A stretch of 26,272 bases of DNA from JAVBLV01 sp031553195 (GCA_031553195.1 JAVBLV010000008.1:1-26272), one strand, 5' to 3'; positions 1 through 7,777 are shown, numbered from the stretch's first letter. The notes: generated by a model not told the origin, from the letters alone. A program made the numbers and translations.

Positions 1-1
1 C

Positions 2-271
2 CTTAAAAATATAGGGATTGAAACCGTACAGGGCAAGGAGAACGTATTTAAGGTGTACCCGAACCCGACGCCGGATGGAAACCTTACCGTTGAAATATCC
101 CCGGCAGAGGGAGTTGGGCATAAAAAATTGGAGATATACTCGATAAGCGGAACGCTTGTGGGCAGTTGCCCGCTTTATGGCGGAAAGACAAAAGTCGGCA
201 TTTCGCATTTGCCGGCGGGAACTTATCTTTTCAAATGGGGATTGCAAACGGTTAAAGTGATTAAACAATAG
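2..271 (+). CDS. C-terminal end of a T9SS-secreted protein (partial)
   Basis: This frame is open from the window edge, so it is the tail of a larger gene whose N-terminus lies outside. The about 89 visible residues contain a type A T9SS sorting domain: a YPNPTPDG motif, then the short beta strands of the family (LEIYSISG), then HLPAGTYLF and a basic tail ending KVIKQ. In this family the C-terminal domain directs export through the outer membrane by the Por secretion machinery and is usually removed when the protein is anchored to surface lipopolysaccharide. The GTG at 53 is internal to the sorting domain and should not be taken as the start. The catalytic or binding part of the protein cannot be seen. 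It is the only + strand gene in the window and converges with the decarboxylase gene at 819-2048. Confidence 0.85.
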   Translation, partial: LKNIGIETVQGKENVFKVYPNPTPDGNLTVEISPAEGVGHKKLEIYSISGTLVGSCPLYGGKTKVGISHLPAGTYLFKWGLQTVKVIKQ

Positions 272-301
272 ACTTTCCCGCGTTGCGGCCAATAAATTTA
301 G

Positions 302-377
302 CGTCGCCGGAGAAAAGCAAGGTTATCCGCTCAACTAAAATGAGAATGGCTTTGTTTTATCCGGCGACGTTATTTTT
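302..377 (+). terminator. Structured terminator after the partial T9SS gene
   Basis: A perfect 9-bp GC-rich stem (cgtcgccgg at 302-310 with ccggcgacg at 361-369) is followed by a T-rich tail (ttattttta). The 50-nt interior holds smaller possible stems (aaagc/gcttt and ctca/tgag), so the RNA may be a branched structure rather than a simple hairpin. It lies 30 nt after the stop of the + strand gene. Confidence 0.5.
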
Positions 378-464
378 AAAATCCGTTTAATCCGGGAGCA
401 ATGAATAATTCCTGTGGAGAACCAAAATATTTAAGTATGTGGCGAAATTTAGTTTGCAATATAA

Positions 465-624
465 GAGGTTGTCTAAAAATTTTTCCAGGAAGTATTTTGA
501 GTCTAAAAATGCTCTTTTTTGTCGGAGTTTTTACCAAATAGCGCTACTATTCTTGAAAAACCCCGTCTGCAAACTCGCTATTTTTATCTCTCAAAATCTT
601 TTCCATAAAAATTTGAACAACCTC
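465..624 (+). mobile_element. MITE-like fold-back element, copy A (160 bp)
   Basis: The ends are inverted copies of gaggttgt (465-472, with acaacctc at 617-624), and the similarity between the two halves continues inward as one long imperfect palindrome to a central aatagcgctactatt. A TAA trinucleotide flanks both sides (462-464 and 625-627), as expected for a 3-bp target duplication. A second 160-bp copy lies inverted at 20991-21150; hand alignment gives about 140 of 160 identical bases. It has no transposase and would need one in trans. The TNA-type duplication resembles that of some IS5-family groups, which is only an inference about the mobilising enzyme. Confidence 0.8.
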
Positions 625-713
625 TAAAAGTATTTCAAATACTTGATTTTAATTACTTTGAACAGCTTTGTATTTCAGAATAGTATAAACTAATTTCCGC
701 TGAGTACTTATTA

Positions 714-765
714 AAATTGCTTTATTCAAGATACGATAACCTATCCTGCTTGAATAAAGCAATTT
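714..765 (-). terminator. Perfect hairpin downstream of the decarboxylase gene
   Basis: The arms aaattgctttattcaag (714-730) and its exact complement (749-765) form a 17-bp stem with an 18-nt loop. It begins 54 nt past the decarboxylase stop codon. On the - strand the stem runs into a short T-rich stretch (ttttaa), so a terminator is likely, although the U-tract is weak. Being symmetrical, it could act in both directions. Confidence 0.55.
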
Positions 766-818
766 ATAATTTGGAAATCAAAGTATAAAACAATTTCTAA
801 ATATGGGTCTAATTATTT

Positions 819-2048
819 TTATGGAATAAATTTTTCTATCATCGGAATAAGCGTAATATAAAGTCCTGTAATAATAGCCGTAGTAATTACCCCCGAAATA
901 TTGGCGCCCAAAGCTTCAGGCAAAATCAAAGAGCCTGAATTATCTTTACTGACAATCTTTTGCGCCACTTTAGCCGTTGTAGGAACGCAACTAACCCCTG
1001 CAATACCAATTACCGGATTAAAATTGCCTTTAGTAATAAAGTACATTACATATCCTCCTAAAATGCCCCCAATTCCAGATAAAAGCAAGGCCAACATTCC
1101 TAATATTAACAATATTAACACCGTAGGGTTTAATAATAAGTGTGCATCGCATAAAACGCCTAAAAGAATACCCAACATGAAAGTGGATCCGTAGAGCAAA
1201 GGCCCGCCAATAAAATCTATTAAATGTTTCAGACCCGATTCGCGAATAGCCACTCCGATAAATAAGGAAAAGAATAAAGGCGCCGCTACAGGGAATAACA
1301 AGCATAGAACCGTGCACATGATTACGGCAAAAGTAAGCTTAATGCCCGAATTATATTGTCGTCTCTTTGGAGGACGTTCCATTTTTATGGCCCTTAATTT
1401 TTTAGGAACCATTAATTTTACCAGATAAGGATAGCCGCCATAAGCCAAACCTAAATATAAGTAAGCAACTACCGTAATAGGAACGAATAGCTCCTTAGAC
1501 AAAGACAGAGATGTAAACAATACCATCGGGCCGTCAGCTCCCCCCACCATGGCAATAGAGGCGCTATCGCGAAGACTTAAGCCCATGGCATGTGCAATGG
1601 GCAAGGTTAAAAAAGTACCCAACTCTGCGCATAAAGCAATGAACATACAGGCAATAGGACGTTGAAGCAAATATCCCACATCTAACAAAACGCCTATTCC
1701 CATAAAAATAAAACAAGCAATTAAACCATTGCTGAATGTCAATGTATATACAGGTTGTAGAAAATAAATCTGCATAATATCGACCAAATTCGTAGGGTTG
1801 CTTTCCATCGGATCTACAAAAAGATTTCCCTGACTTCCGTCGGGCATAAAGAGTACGCCGGCGTTAATTGCCGCCATACCTAATCCCATCGGTATCATCA
1901 CCAAAGGCTCTAATATGCCTTTACGCCCTAAATACACCAATAGTATTCCCAAAAGAATAAGACCGATACGAGCAATAAGTATTGCCGTATCTGAAGCCAA
2001 TAAAGTCGAAATCCCTTGGAAAAGTTTACCAATCTCAACAGTTTCCAT
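819..2048 (-). CDS. Sodium ion-translocating decarboxylase subunit beta (OadB/MmdB/GcdB family)
   Basis: Polytopic inner-membrane subunit that couples decarboxylation of carboxybiotin to Na+ export in oxaloacetate, methylmalonyl-CoA or glutaconyl-CoA decarboxylases. The 409 residues are of normal length and almost wholly hydrophobic. The family hallmark GGADGP is at about residues 169-174; its Asp172 matches the essential Na+/proton-coupling Asp of OadB. The C-terminal GANISG motif (Asn383) matches the conserved Asn/Ser region. The ATG at 2048 overlaps the end of the preceding small membrane-protein gene by 14 nt, which suggests translational coupling. Neither the carboxyltransferase (alpha) nor the biotin carrier is in the window, so the substrate cannot be read directly. 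The mutA gene in the same window and the phylum make methylmalonyl-CoA decarboxylase a reasonable inference. Confidence 0.9.
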   Translation of the reverse strand: METVEIGKLFQGISTLLASDTAILIARIGLILLGILLVYLGRKGILEPLVMIPMGLGMAAINAGVLFMPDGSQGNLFVDPMESNPTNLVDIMQIYFLQPVYTLTFSNGLIACFIFMGIGVLLDVGYLLQRPIACMFIALCAELGTFLTLPIAHAMGLSLRDSASIAMVGGADGPMVLFTSLSLSKELFVPITVVAYLYLGLAYGGYPYLVKLMVPKKLRAIKMERPPKRRQYNSGIKLTFAVIMCTVLCLLFPVAAPLFFSLFIGVAIRESGLKHLIDFIGGPLLYGSTFMLGILLGVLCDAHLLLNPTVLILLILGMLALLLSGIGGILGGYVMYFITKGNFNPVIGIAGVSCVPTTAKVAQKIVSKDNSGSLILPEALGANISGVITTAIITGLYITLIPMIEKFIP

Positions 2049-2367
2049 AATAATATCGGATTATTTCATTTTCATTCGGGTTCTCATTCTTATCTGCATT
2101 TTCAGGTGTGTAAGGATAATGATAATCCAACATCTCGCTTTTTACTTTTTTTTGAAGCGTTATCCATGAACATTTAATGTTTCTCTCTCGAATTTTATGG
2201 ATACGAGAGTACCTTTTATGAATGGCAATTGTTTCGGTTAAGGAAAATTTTTCGAAATAACTTAACATCAGACTGATGATTTTTATAAGATAAGCAACTG
2301 AAAAGCCTATCACAAAAGCCCCTCCCATCATCAAGAAGGCGCTTATGACCATTTTTGACATATACAT
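2035..2367 (-). CDS. Small membrane protein overlapping the decarboxylase beta gene
   Basis: A 110-residue protein with one strong hydrophobic segment (about residues 7-35) followed by a basic stretch (HKRYSRIHKIRERNIK) and an acidic, Asn/Pro/Tyr-rich tail ending YYYGNC. I do not recognise a family. Its stop codon (2035-2037) lies inside the start of the beta-subunit gene, and one transmembrane helix plus a polar tail is also the topology of gamma (OadG) subunits, which assemble these pumps. A divergent gamma-like role is therefore possible, but no OadG sequence motif is visible. Alternative starts are Met3 (2361) and Met6 (2352). No strong ribosome-binding site separates these choices. Confidence 0.65.
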   Translation of the reverse strand: MYMSKMVISAFLMMGGAFVIGFSVAYLIKIISLMLSYFEKFSLTETIAIHKRYSRIHKIRERNIKCSWITLQKKVKSEMLDYHYPYTPENADKNENPNENEIIRYYYGNC

Positions 2368-2477
2368 AAATTTTCAAAGTTGATAAAATAATATCTCGCG
2401 CTATTCCAAAGTAAAATAACGCCTTACGTCAAAATATTTAAGATATTGACGAATAAATAAGAAAAACAGATATAATT

Positions 2478-2846
2478 TTAGATATTCAACCTTTGCAGTT
2501 TAATGCAACTTCGATGGTGGTATGCTAAATAATTATTGTATACGACATAATTCTTAACAAATTTTTCTATACGAAGATTTTCTTTATCGAACAATTTGTA
2601 TTTGAATAACTTTCCGTGTAAATGAGTGTTTTCAGAGTGAGAAATTTCTATTGTCCTTGAGTGAAAATTTAAAACATAAGGCTCGCAAATTACCATTACT
2701 TTACTTACGGAACCATCAGACAAAGAATAATCATTTGTTGTTTGATCAATGGACAGCACAGTCTCCCCTCTTGCTTCCATAGGCGCAACAAATGCGCCAA
2801 AAGCAATGCATACAAGCATTAAAATGGGGAAAAAGCATTTTTTCAT
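2478..2846 (-). CDS. Small secreted protein of unknown function
   Basis: About 122 residues. An N-terminal signal peptide (MKKCFF, a hydrophobic core ILMLVCIAFGAFVAP, then an Ala-rich cleavage region MEARGE) is followed by about 95 polar residues rich in Asn, Lys and His. I chose the ATG at 2846 rather than the one at 2867: a purine-rich aaaaggagagg lies about 9 nt upstream of 2846 but falls inside the longer reading frame. A -7 promoter element sits about 30 bp upstream. It may be the first gene of a unit with the two membrane-protein genes that follow (110-bp gap). I do not recognise a domain. Confidence 0.6.
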   Translation of the reverse strand: MKKCFFPILMLVCIAFGAFVAPMEARGETVLSIDQTTNDYSLSDGSVSKVMVICEPYVLNFHSRTIEISHSENTHLHGKLFKYKLFDKENLRIEKFVKNYVVYNNYLAYHHRSCIKLQRLNI

Positions 2847-2874
2847 CACAAAACCTCTCCTTTTCAAACTTTTG

Positions 2875-2882
2875 CAAAGGTA
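2875..2882 (-). promoter_or_regulatory. Bacteroidota -7 promoter element
   Basis: On the - strand this reads TACCTTTG, a full match to the phylum consensus TAnnTTTG. It is about 30 bp upstream of the chosen start of the small secreted protein. No clear -33 TTG partner was seen at the expected spacing. Confidence 0.55.
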
Positions 2883-2957
2883 CTATAAAAAAACGTATGA
2901 ATGTATTTTAACGAAAGTATTTTGATTTTATTTTGATCCGAAATGAACCTTGAACCT

Positions 2958-3006
2958 ATAAAAACAGGCTCGTCCTAAAATGCTTACAATTTAGGACGGG
3001 CCTGTA
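2958..3006 (-). terminator. Intrinsic terminator of pnp
   Basis: A 15-bp stem with one imperfect pair (2965-2979 with 2990-3004) and a 10-nt loop begins 22 nt after the pnp stop. On the - strand it is followed directly by ttttta. This is a classical rho-independent terminator. Confidence 0.85.
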
Positions 3007-3025
3007 TAAAAACGTAATAAAATTA

Positions 3026-5161
3026 TTATTCCTTTTTACCTTCTTCCCTTGCAGGACGAGGCAGCAGTACTTTTCTCGACAATTTTAATTTTCCTGTTTT
3101 AGGATCGGTGCCAATAAGCTTCACTTGTACCTTATCGCCTTCTTTAAGAACTTTATCAACAGAATCAAGACGCTCCCAAGAAACCTCGGAAATGTGTAAT
3201 AAAGCGTCCTTTCCCGGTAAAATCTCTACAAACGCGCCGAATGGTTGGATGTTTTTTACTGTTCCTTCGTAAATTTCTCCCACTTCCGGAACTGCCGTAA
3301 TCACCTTTATTCTGGCTAAAGCAGCATCTAACGATTCTTTGTTTACGGCCATAATATCGATAACTCCTAAATTTCCTACTTCCTCAATGGTAATGGTGGT
3401 ATTGGTTTCGCGTTGCATTTCCTGAATAACTTTGCCTCCCGTTCCAATCACCGCGCCAATAAATTCCTTAGGTATTGTTATTTGAATAATACGGGGAACA
3501 TGCGACTTATATTCTGCTCTTGGTTCTTTAATAGTTTCTTCTATTTTATCCATAATAAACATACGGCCTGCCTTAGCTTGCGCCAAAGCCTGCGATAAAA
3601 TTTCGTATGAAAGGCCGTCCACTTTAATATCCATTTGACAGGCAGTAATTCCATCGCGAGTGCCTGTAACTTTAAAATCCATATCGCCTAAATGGTCTTC
3701 GTCGCCAAGAATATCGGAAAGCACCGCCCATTTTCCAGCTTTCGAAATAAGTCCCATGGCAATACCTGTAACCGGTTTTTTAATCTTTACGCCGGCATCC
3801 ATCAAAGCTAAAGTCCCTGCGCAAACGGTAGCCATAGAGGAGGAACCGTTAGATTCCAAAATATCGGAAACAATACGAATGGTATATGGATTTTCCGGCT
3901 TTGTAGGCAACACAAACTTTAAAGCGCGCAATGCTAAATTCCCATGTCCTATCTCGCGACGTCCGGTTCCTCGTATAGGCTTTACTTCGCCAGTAGAAAA
4001 CCCGGGGAAGTTATAATGTAAAATAAAATCATTAGAACCTTTGATAACAGCGCCGTCAATTTCCTGTTCATCTAATTTAGAACCTAAAGTAACGGAAGTT
4101 AACGATTGCGTTTCACCCCTGGTGAAAATAGCCGATCCATGAGCAGAGGGCAAGTAATCTACTTCGCACCAGATAGGGCGAATTTCATCCAATTTTCTGC
4201 CGTCTAAACGCGTGCGTTCATTTAAAACCATGTCTCTCATGGCTTCTTTTTCAATGTCGTGAAAATAACGATTAATTAAAAAAGTTTTTTCGGATTGTTC
4301 TTCTTCCGTCAATGTTTCAACAAAGGACTGTTTGATAGAACCGAATCCTTCTGCGCGTAAAGATTTATTAGCAACGCCTTTTTGGGCAAAGTCATAACAT
4401 TTTTGGTAAACTGCCTTTTGCATGCGGGTTTTCAACTCCTCGTCGTGAGTTTCGTGGCAGTATTCGCGTTTCACCGTTTTTCCTACCATTTCTGTTAGTT
4501 CATTCAATGCGCGACAAGCCGTTTTAATAGATTCATGCGCTTTTTTTAACGCTTCTAGCATTAAATCTTCCGACACTTCTTTCATTTCGCCTTCTACCAT
4601 CATAATATTATCCATGGTAGCTGCAACCATTAAATCCAGATCTGCGCGTTTGACGTCCTTTAATGGAGGATTAATAACCATTTTACCGTCAATATAAGCT
4701 ACTCGTACTTCGGAGACCGGCCCATTGAAAGGAATATCCGAAACTGCCAAAGCGGCGGCGGCGGCTAACGCAGCCAACGCATCTGGAGCCGTATCTTCTT
4801 CAGCTGAAATGAGAGTAATCTGTACTTGCACCTCGGCATGGTAATCATCCGGAAAAAGCGGACGCAAAGCTCTGTCTACTAAACGAGCCGTCAATATTTC
4901 CTGCTCTGAAGGACGCGCCTCCCTCTTAAAAAAACCGCCGGGAAATCTTCCCAAAGCCGCATATTTTTCTTGGTATTCGACTTGCAAAGGCATGAAATCA
5001 ACATTTTCTCCAGCTTCTTTTTTGGCGCATACGGCCGCCAATAACATTGTATTTCCCATTCTAACCACAGCAGAACCGTCTGCCTGTTTGGCCAGTTTTC
5101 CGGTTTCTATTTCTATCGTTCTCCCATCTTCGAGGGTAAATATTTTTTTTATCCCGTTCAT
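3026..5161 (-). CDS. pnp: Polynucleotide phosphorylase (PNPase)
   Basis: Phosphorolytic 3'-to-5' exoribonuclease that degrades mRNA and releases nucleoside diphosphates; it works as a cytoplasmic homotrimer. The 711 residues have the full family layout: first RNase PH domain from about residue 10, an alpha-helical linker, second RNase PH domain from about 317 (LDGRKLDEIRPI, then TRGETQSL), the catalytic Asp-rich region near 480-500 (SDILGDEDHLGDMDF), a KH domain at about 552-615 with the GTGGK loop, and an S1 domain at about 622-695 (GTVKNIQPFGAFVEI). It follows rpsO by 121 bp, the same order as in many bacteria. A terminator in that gap implies either read-through or a promoter of its own. 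Its own terminator lies at 2958-3006. Confidence 0.97.
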   Translation of the reverse strand: MNGIKKIFTLEDGRTIEIETGKLAKQADGSAVVRMGNTMLLAAVCAKKEAGENVDFMPLQVEYQEKYAALGRFPGGFFKREARPSEQEILTARLVDRALRPLFPDDYHAEVQVQITLISAEEDTAPDALAALAAAAALAVSDIPFNGPVSEVRVAYIDGKMVINPPLKDVKRADLDLMVAATMDNIMMVEGEMKEVSEDLMLEALKKAHESIKTACRALNELTEMVGKTVKREYCHETHDEELKTRMQKAVYQKCYDFAQKGVANKSLRAEGFGSIKQSFVETLTEEEQSEKTFLINRYFHDIEKEAMRDMVLNERTRLDGRKLDEIRPIWCEVDYLPSAHGSAIFTRGETQSLTSVTLGSKLDEQEIDGAVIKGSNDFILHYNFPGFSTGEVKPIRGTGRREIGHGNLALRALKFVLPTKPENPYTIRIVSDILESNGSSSMATVCAGTLALMDAGVKIKKPVTGIAMGLISKAGKWAVLSDILGDEDHLGDMDFKVTGTRDGITACQMDIKVDGLSYEILSQALAQAKAGRMFIMDKIEETIKEPRAEYKSHVPRIIQITIPKEFIGAVIGTGGKVIQEMQRETNTTITIEEVGNLGVIDIMAVNKESLDAALARIKVITAVPEVGEIYEGTVKNIQPFGAFVEILPGKDALLHISEVSWERLDSVDKVLKEGDKVQVKLIGTDPKTGKLKLSRKVLLPRPAREEGKKE

Positions 5162-5189
5162 AATTGATAATCTATTTAGAATTAATGAT

Positions 5190-5215
5190 GAAAAGAAATT
5201 TATTTAAATCTTTTC
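5190..5215 (-). promoter_or_regulatory. Possible small hairpin in the pnp leader
   Basis: A 7-bp inverted repeat (gaaaaga at 5190-5196 with tcttttc at 5209-5215) lies about 29 nt upstream of the pnp start codon. PNPase autoregulation through a leader stem is known in enterobacteria. Here the stem is short and AT-rich, so the functional link is only a suggestion. Confidence 0.25.
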
Positions 5216-5226
5216 GTATAAATAAC

Positions 5227-5258
5227 AAAAAAGGCAATTAGGATTTAATTGCCTTTTG
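5227..5258 (-). terminator. Intrinsic terminator of rpsO
   Basis: A stem of about 11 bp (aaaggcaatta pairing with taattgccttt) lies about 27 nt past the rpsO stop codon. On the - strand it runs into a long T-tract (cctttttttgtt). It separates rpsO from pnp and so should lower read-through into pnp. Confidence 0.8.
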
Positions 5259-5282
5259 ACATATCTCGGTGTACAAATTGAA

Positions 5283-5552
5283 TTACTTTCTTATGTTCAA
5301 TTTCTTGATAATTTCGCGATACCGTTGAATTTCAACTTTTTTCAAATAATCGAGTAAACGCCTCCTCTTTCCTACTAAACGAACCAAAGAACGTTCGGTA
5401 TTCAAATCCTTTTTATGTTCTTTCAAATGTTCGGTTAAATGTTGAATTCTGTAAGTAAACAAGGCTATTTGACCTTCTGGCGAACCTGTGTCAAATTCCG
5501 ATTTTCCATATTGGGTAAAAACTTCTTTTTTCTTTTCCGTAGTCAAATACAT
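5283..5552 (-). CDS. rpsO: 30S ribosomal protein S15
   Basis: An 89-residue four-helix protein that binds the central domain of 16S rRNA early in 30S assembly. The length is exactly that of the family, and the diagnostic stretches are present: DTGSPEGQIA at about 22-31, then HLTEHLKEHKKD, and the RLVGKRRRLLDYLKK helix near the C-terminus. The start ATG at 5552 gives the usual N-terminus. A full-match -7 element lies about 50 bp upstream and an intrinsic terminator follows, so it forms its own transcript with possible read-through to pnp. Confidence 0.97.
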   Translation of the reverse strand: MYLTTEKKKEVFTQYGKSEFDTGSPEGQIALFTYRIQHLTEHLKEHKKDLNTERSLVRLVGKRRRLLDYLKKVEIQRYREIIKKLNIRK

Positions 5553-5599
5553 ACTTTCTTATTTCTTTTTTTAATCCTTTTATTCTTTAAAACAGGGTG

Positions 5600-5607
5600 C
5601 AAAGATA
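5600..5607 (-). promoter_or_regulatory. -7 promoter element of rpsO
   Basis: The - strand reads TATCTTTG, a full match to TAnnTTTG, about 48 bp upstream of the rpsO start. No obvious -33 element was found at the usual spacing. Confidence 0.6.
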
Positions 5608-5893
5608 CGCTTTTTTTAGATATAAACTTAATAACGCTGTTCAAAAAAAAATCTTTTTCGTATTCTTACTTTTGATGAAGATATTAACAGGCTAAAAATT
5701 AATTAATTAAAAAATATCTTTTAGGGATTTTAGGAGTAAAATGGTACTTTTAAATGCTTGCATCTTCCCGCTCGAACGTTTTTCTTTCTTTATATAATAT
5801 CCTTGGCAGTAATTACATTCTATAGTTCTTATTGTATTGGTTTTATAATAATTAGTCAAAAAGTGAGAAATGTATATTACCGGTTGCCGGCAT

Positions 5894-5930
5894 TTATAAA
5901 AAAGAACCGCTGGGATCCTAGCGGCTCTTT
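5894..5930 (-). terminator. Intrinsic terminator of pepD
   Basis: An 11-bp stem with one G-U pair (aaagaaccgct with agcggctcttt, 5901-5930) lies 25 nt after the dipeptidase stop. On the - strand it is followed by a T-tract (ctttttttat). Confidence 0.85.
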
Positions 5931-5954
5931 CGAAAGTGTGAATGTGAGATTGTT

Positions 5955-7442
5955 TTATTTAGCAGGAATATTTTTAAGCGTTTCTACCAAATAATCCCAG
6001 AATTTTTTAACGGAAGCGATTTCTACTCTTTCGTCGGGGGAATGAGGATTACGAATGGTCGGCCCAAAGGAAATCATATCCCAATTGGGATAGGCCCCGC
6101 CCAGTAGTCCACATTCCAAACCGGCATGAATGGCTTTGATTTCGGGCGTTTTACCATACATTTTATGATAAATTTCCTGCATGGTTTTCAGGATAGGGGA
6201 GTCCATATTCGGCTTCCAACCCGGATAAGCGCCGTCTAAACTACAATTTGCACCCGCCAATTCCATGACGCACGAAATCATCTGTCCCAGGTCTTCTTTG
6301 GCCGAATCGACGGAACTGCGTAATAAACAGTTTACCGAGATTTGTTTTTCATTTGATTTAACAATGGCTAAATTGGTAGACGTTTCTACTAGCCCCTGCA
6401 TGGAGTCGCTCATACGGATGACGCCGTTCGGACATCCGTAAACGGCGTTGATTAAATTGTTTTGAGTTTTAGCGTCGATTACGGAAGCAGGCATTGGAGC
6501 CGGTTCCAGTTTTATCTCCGGTTTTGTTTCATTTTTATTTTGAGACAACTCTTTTACCACGATTTCTTGAAACGTTTTTAATTCTGCTTTGGCTGCGTCT
6601 ATTTTTTCATTAGGAATTAATATACAAGCAAAAGCCTCGCGGGGAATAGCATTGCGTAAACTTCCGCCGTTGATCGACGCTATTCGTACCGCATATTTTT
6701 TAGATGCTGTTTTTAAGAAACGGAACAGGATTTTATTGGCGTTTCCTTTGCCCTGTACGATATCCATTCCCGAATGTCCGCCGGATAATCCGGTAACGCT
6801 TAATGTAAAAGCCGACATGTTGGCAGGAATGTTTTCGGGAGTATAATTGAAGGTAATATTGGCGTCTACCCCGCCTGCGCAACCCACATAAAGTTCGCCT
6901 TCGTCTTCAGAATCCAAATTCATCAGAATGTCGCCTTTCAACATGCCTGCTTTTAATCTGAAAGCGCCTGTCATACCGGTTTCCTCGTCTATTGTAAATA
7001 ACGCTTCGATGGGTCCGTGTTGTAAATCTTTAGATTCTAATATAGAGAGAATAGCCGCTACGCCGATCCCGTTATCGGCGCCTAAGGTGGTTCCGTTGGC
7101 GCGCACCCATTTGCCTTCGTCGGCAATGCGGGTTTCTATCGGATCTTTTTCAAAATCATGAACTTTTTCGCTGTTTTTTTGAGGAACCATATCCAAATGC
7201 GCTTGTAGTACGACCCCTTTCCGGTTTTCCATTCCGGAAGCAGCCGGTTTGCGAATAATTACATTTCCTACAATACCATCCGGTCCGGCAGGTTGCTGTT
7301 CCCATTCCAGATTATTTTTCTTAGCAAATTCAATAATAAATTCAGCTATTTTTTCTTCTTTTTTAGAAGGATGCGGAATTTGTGTAATGGCATGAAAGTT
7401 TTTCCATACTATTTTGGGTTCCAGGTTCAAAATCTCGCTCAT
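5955..7442 (-). CDS. pepD: Aminoacyl-histidine dipeptidase (peptidase M20C, PepD)
   Basis: Cytoplasmic di-zinc exopeptidase that cleaves Xaa-His and related dipeptides (carnosinase-like). The 495-residue length is normal. The metal-site motifs are in order: HLDMV at 82-86 (His82, Asp84), GADNG with bridging Asp123, the DEETG catalytic Glu pair at about 153-154, and a further acidic ligand near LDSED (about 176-180). The C-terminal AGLECG and RNPHSPDERV stretches give the last ligands and substrate contacts. The GGHSG loop of the dimerisation (lid) domain is near the middle. There is no signal peptide. It stands alone, with its own terminator downstream and a weak -7-like element upstream. Confidence 0.94.
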   Translation of the reverse strand: MSEILNLEPKIVWKNFHAITQIPHPSKKEEKIAEFIIEFAKKNNLEWEQQPAGPDGIVGNVIIRKPAASGMENRKGVVLQAHLDMVPQKNSEKVHDFEKDPIETRIADEGKWVRANGTTLGADNGIGVAAILSILESKDLQHGPIEALFTIDEETGMTGAFRLKAGMLKGDILMNLDSEDEGELYVGCAGGVDANITFNYTPENIPANMSAFTLSVTGLSGGHSGMDIVQGKGNANKILFRFLKTASKKYAVRIASINGGSLRNAIPREAFACILIPNEKIDAAKAELKTFQEIVVKELSQNKNETKPEIKLEPAPMPASVIDAKTQNNLINAVYGCPNGVIRMSDSMQGLVETSTNLAIVKSNEKQISVNCLLRSSVDSAKEDLGQMISCVMELAGANCSLDGAYPGWKPNMDSPILKTMQEIYHKMYGKTPEIKAIHAGLECGLLGGAYPNWDMISFGPTIRNPHSPDERVEIASVKKFWDYLVETLKNIPAK

Positions 7443-7484
7443 ACGATTTATTTTTAAAGGATTACTATTTTATATTTTAAAGCG

Positions 7485-7492
7485 CTAAGATA
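7485..7492 (-). promoter_or_regulatory. Weak -7-like element upstream of pepD
   Basis: The - strand reads TATCTTAG, one base away from TAnnTTTG, about 43 bp upstream of the start codon. Confidence 0.3.
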
Positions 7493-7718
7493 CGTAGAAT
7501 TATTGAATGATTATAGGGTTGAGAATCCTTGGGTTAAAGTTTATAGTCGGATTATTGGATAGGATTACTCATTACCAGCGTCATGTCAATACTCAAAAGA
7601 CAGGTTGTGCCAGATGATGCAATGTGAGACTTGCTGCACGTTACAAACGCGAGAGAGCTTAATTGTTGATTATTAGCTTTTAACCAACTTTCATTCTTCA
7701 GTATTTTCTCATATAAAA

Positions 7719-7757
7719 TAAAAACGGACAATGTATTGTATTACATCGTCCGTTTTT
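7719..7757 (-). terminator. Intrinsic terminator of the giant adhesin gene
   Basis: A 16-bp stem with one mismatch (7720-7735 with 7742-7757) and a 6-nt loop starts 20 nt past the stop codon. On the - strand it ends in gtttttatttt. It is the strongest hairpin of this kind in the window. Confidence 0.88.
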
Positions 7758-7777
7758 ATATTTAACAAAGCGGTAGG

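Larger units (their letters stand above)
272..818. other. Convergent intergenic region
   Basis: This is the non-coding stretch between the end of the + strand T9SS gene and the end of the - strand decarboxylase gene. It contains the structured terminator at 302-377, a 160-bp fold-back element at 465-624 and a perfect 17-bp-arm hairpin at 714-765. No other gene is supported; the short + strand reading frame over the fold-back element is a by-product of that repeat. Confidence 0.7.
5553..5954. other. Intergenic region between pepD and rpsO
   Basis: It holds the pepD terminator (5896-5930) on one side and the rpsO promoter region on the other. The AT-rich stretch between about 5650 and 5890 shows no gene, RNA gene or repeat that I can support; the only small feature is the palindrome ccggttgccgg near 5880. 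Confidence 0.6.
7443..7777. other. Intergenic region between the giant adhesin gene and pepD
   Basis: It contains the adhesin terminator (7720-7757) and the pepD promoter region. The middle part, about 7500-7700, is less AT-rich than most gaps here, but no reading frame, RNA gene or repeat with a partner elsewhere in the window was found. Confidence 0.55.

Noticed and set aside
439..627. A 62-residue + strand reading frame
   Set aside because: It almost exactly covers fold-back element copy A. The other copy does not keep a matching protein, and no protein features are visible.
2847..2867. An upstream ATG that would add seven residues to the small secreted protein
   Set aside because: The extension contains the aaaaggagagg ribosome-binding site of the downstream ATG and would put two Arg residues before a normal signal peptide.
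3660..4016. A 118-residue + strand frame opposite pnp
   Set aside because: It lies antisense to the catalytic second RNase PH domain and has no recognisable sequence of its own.
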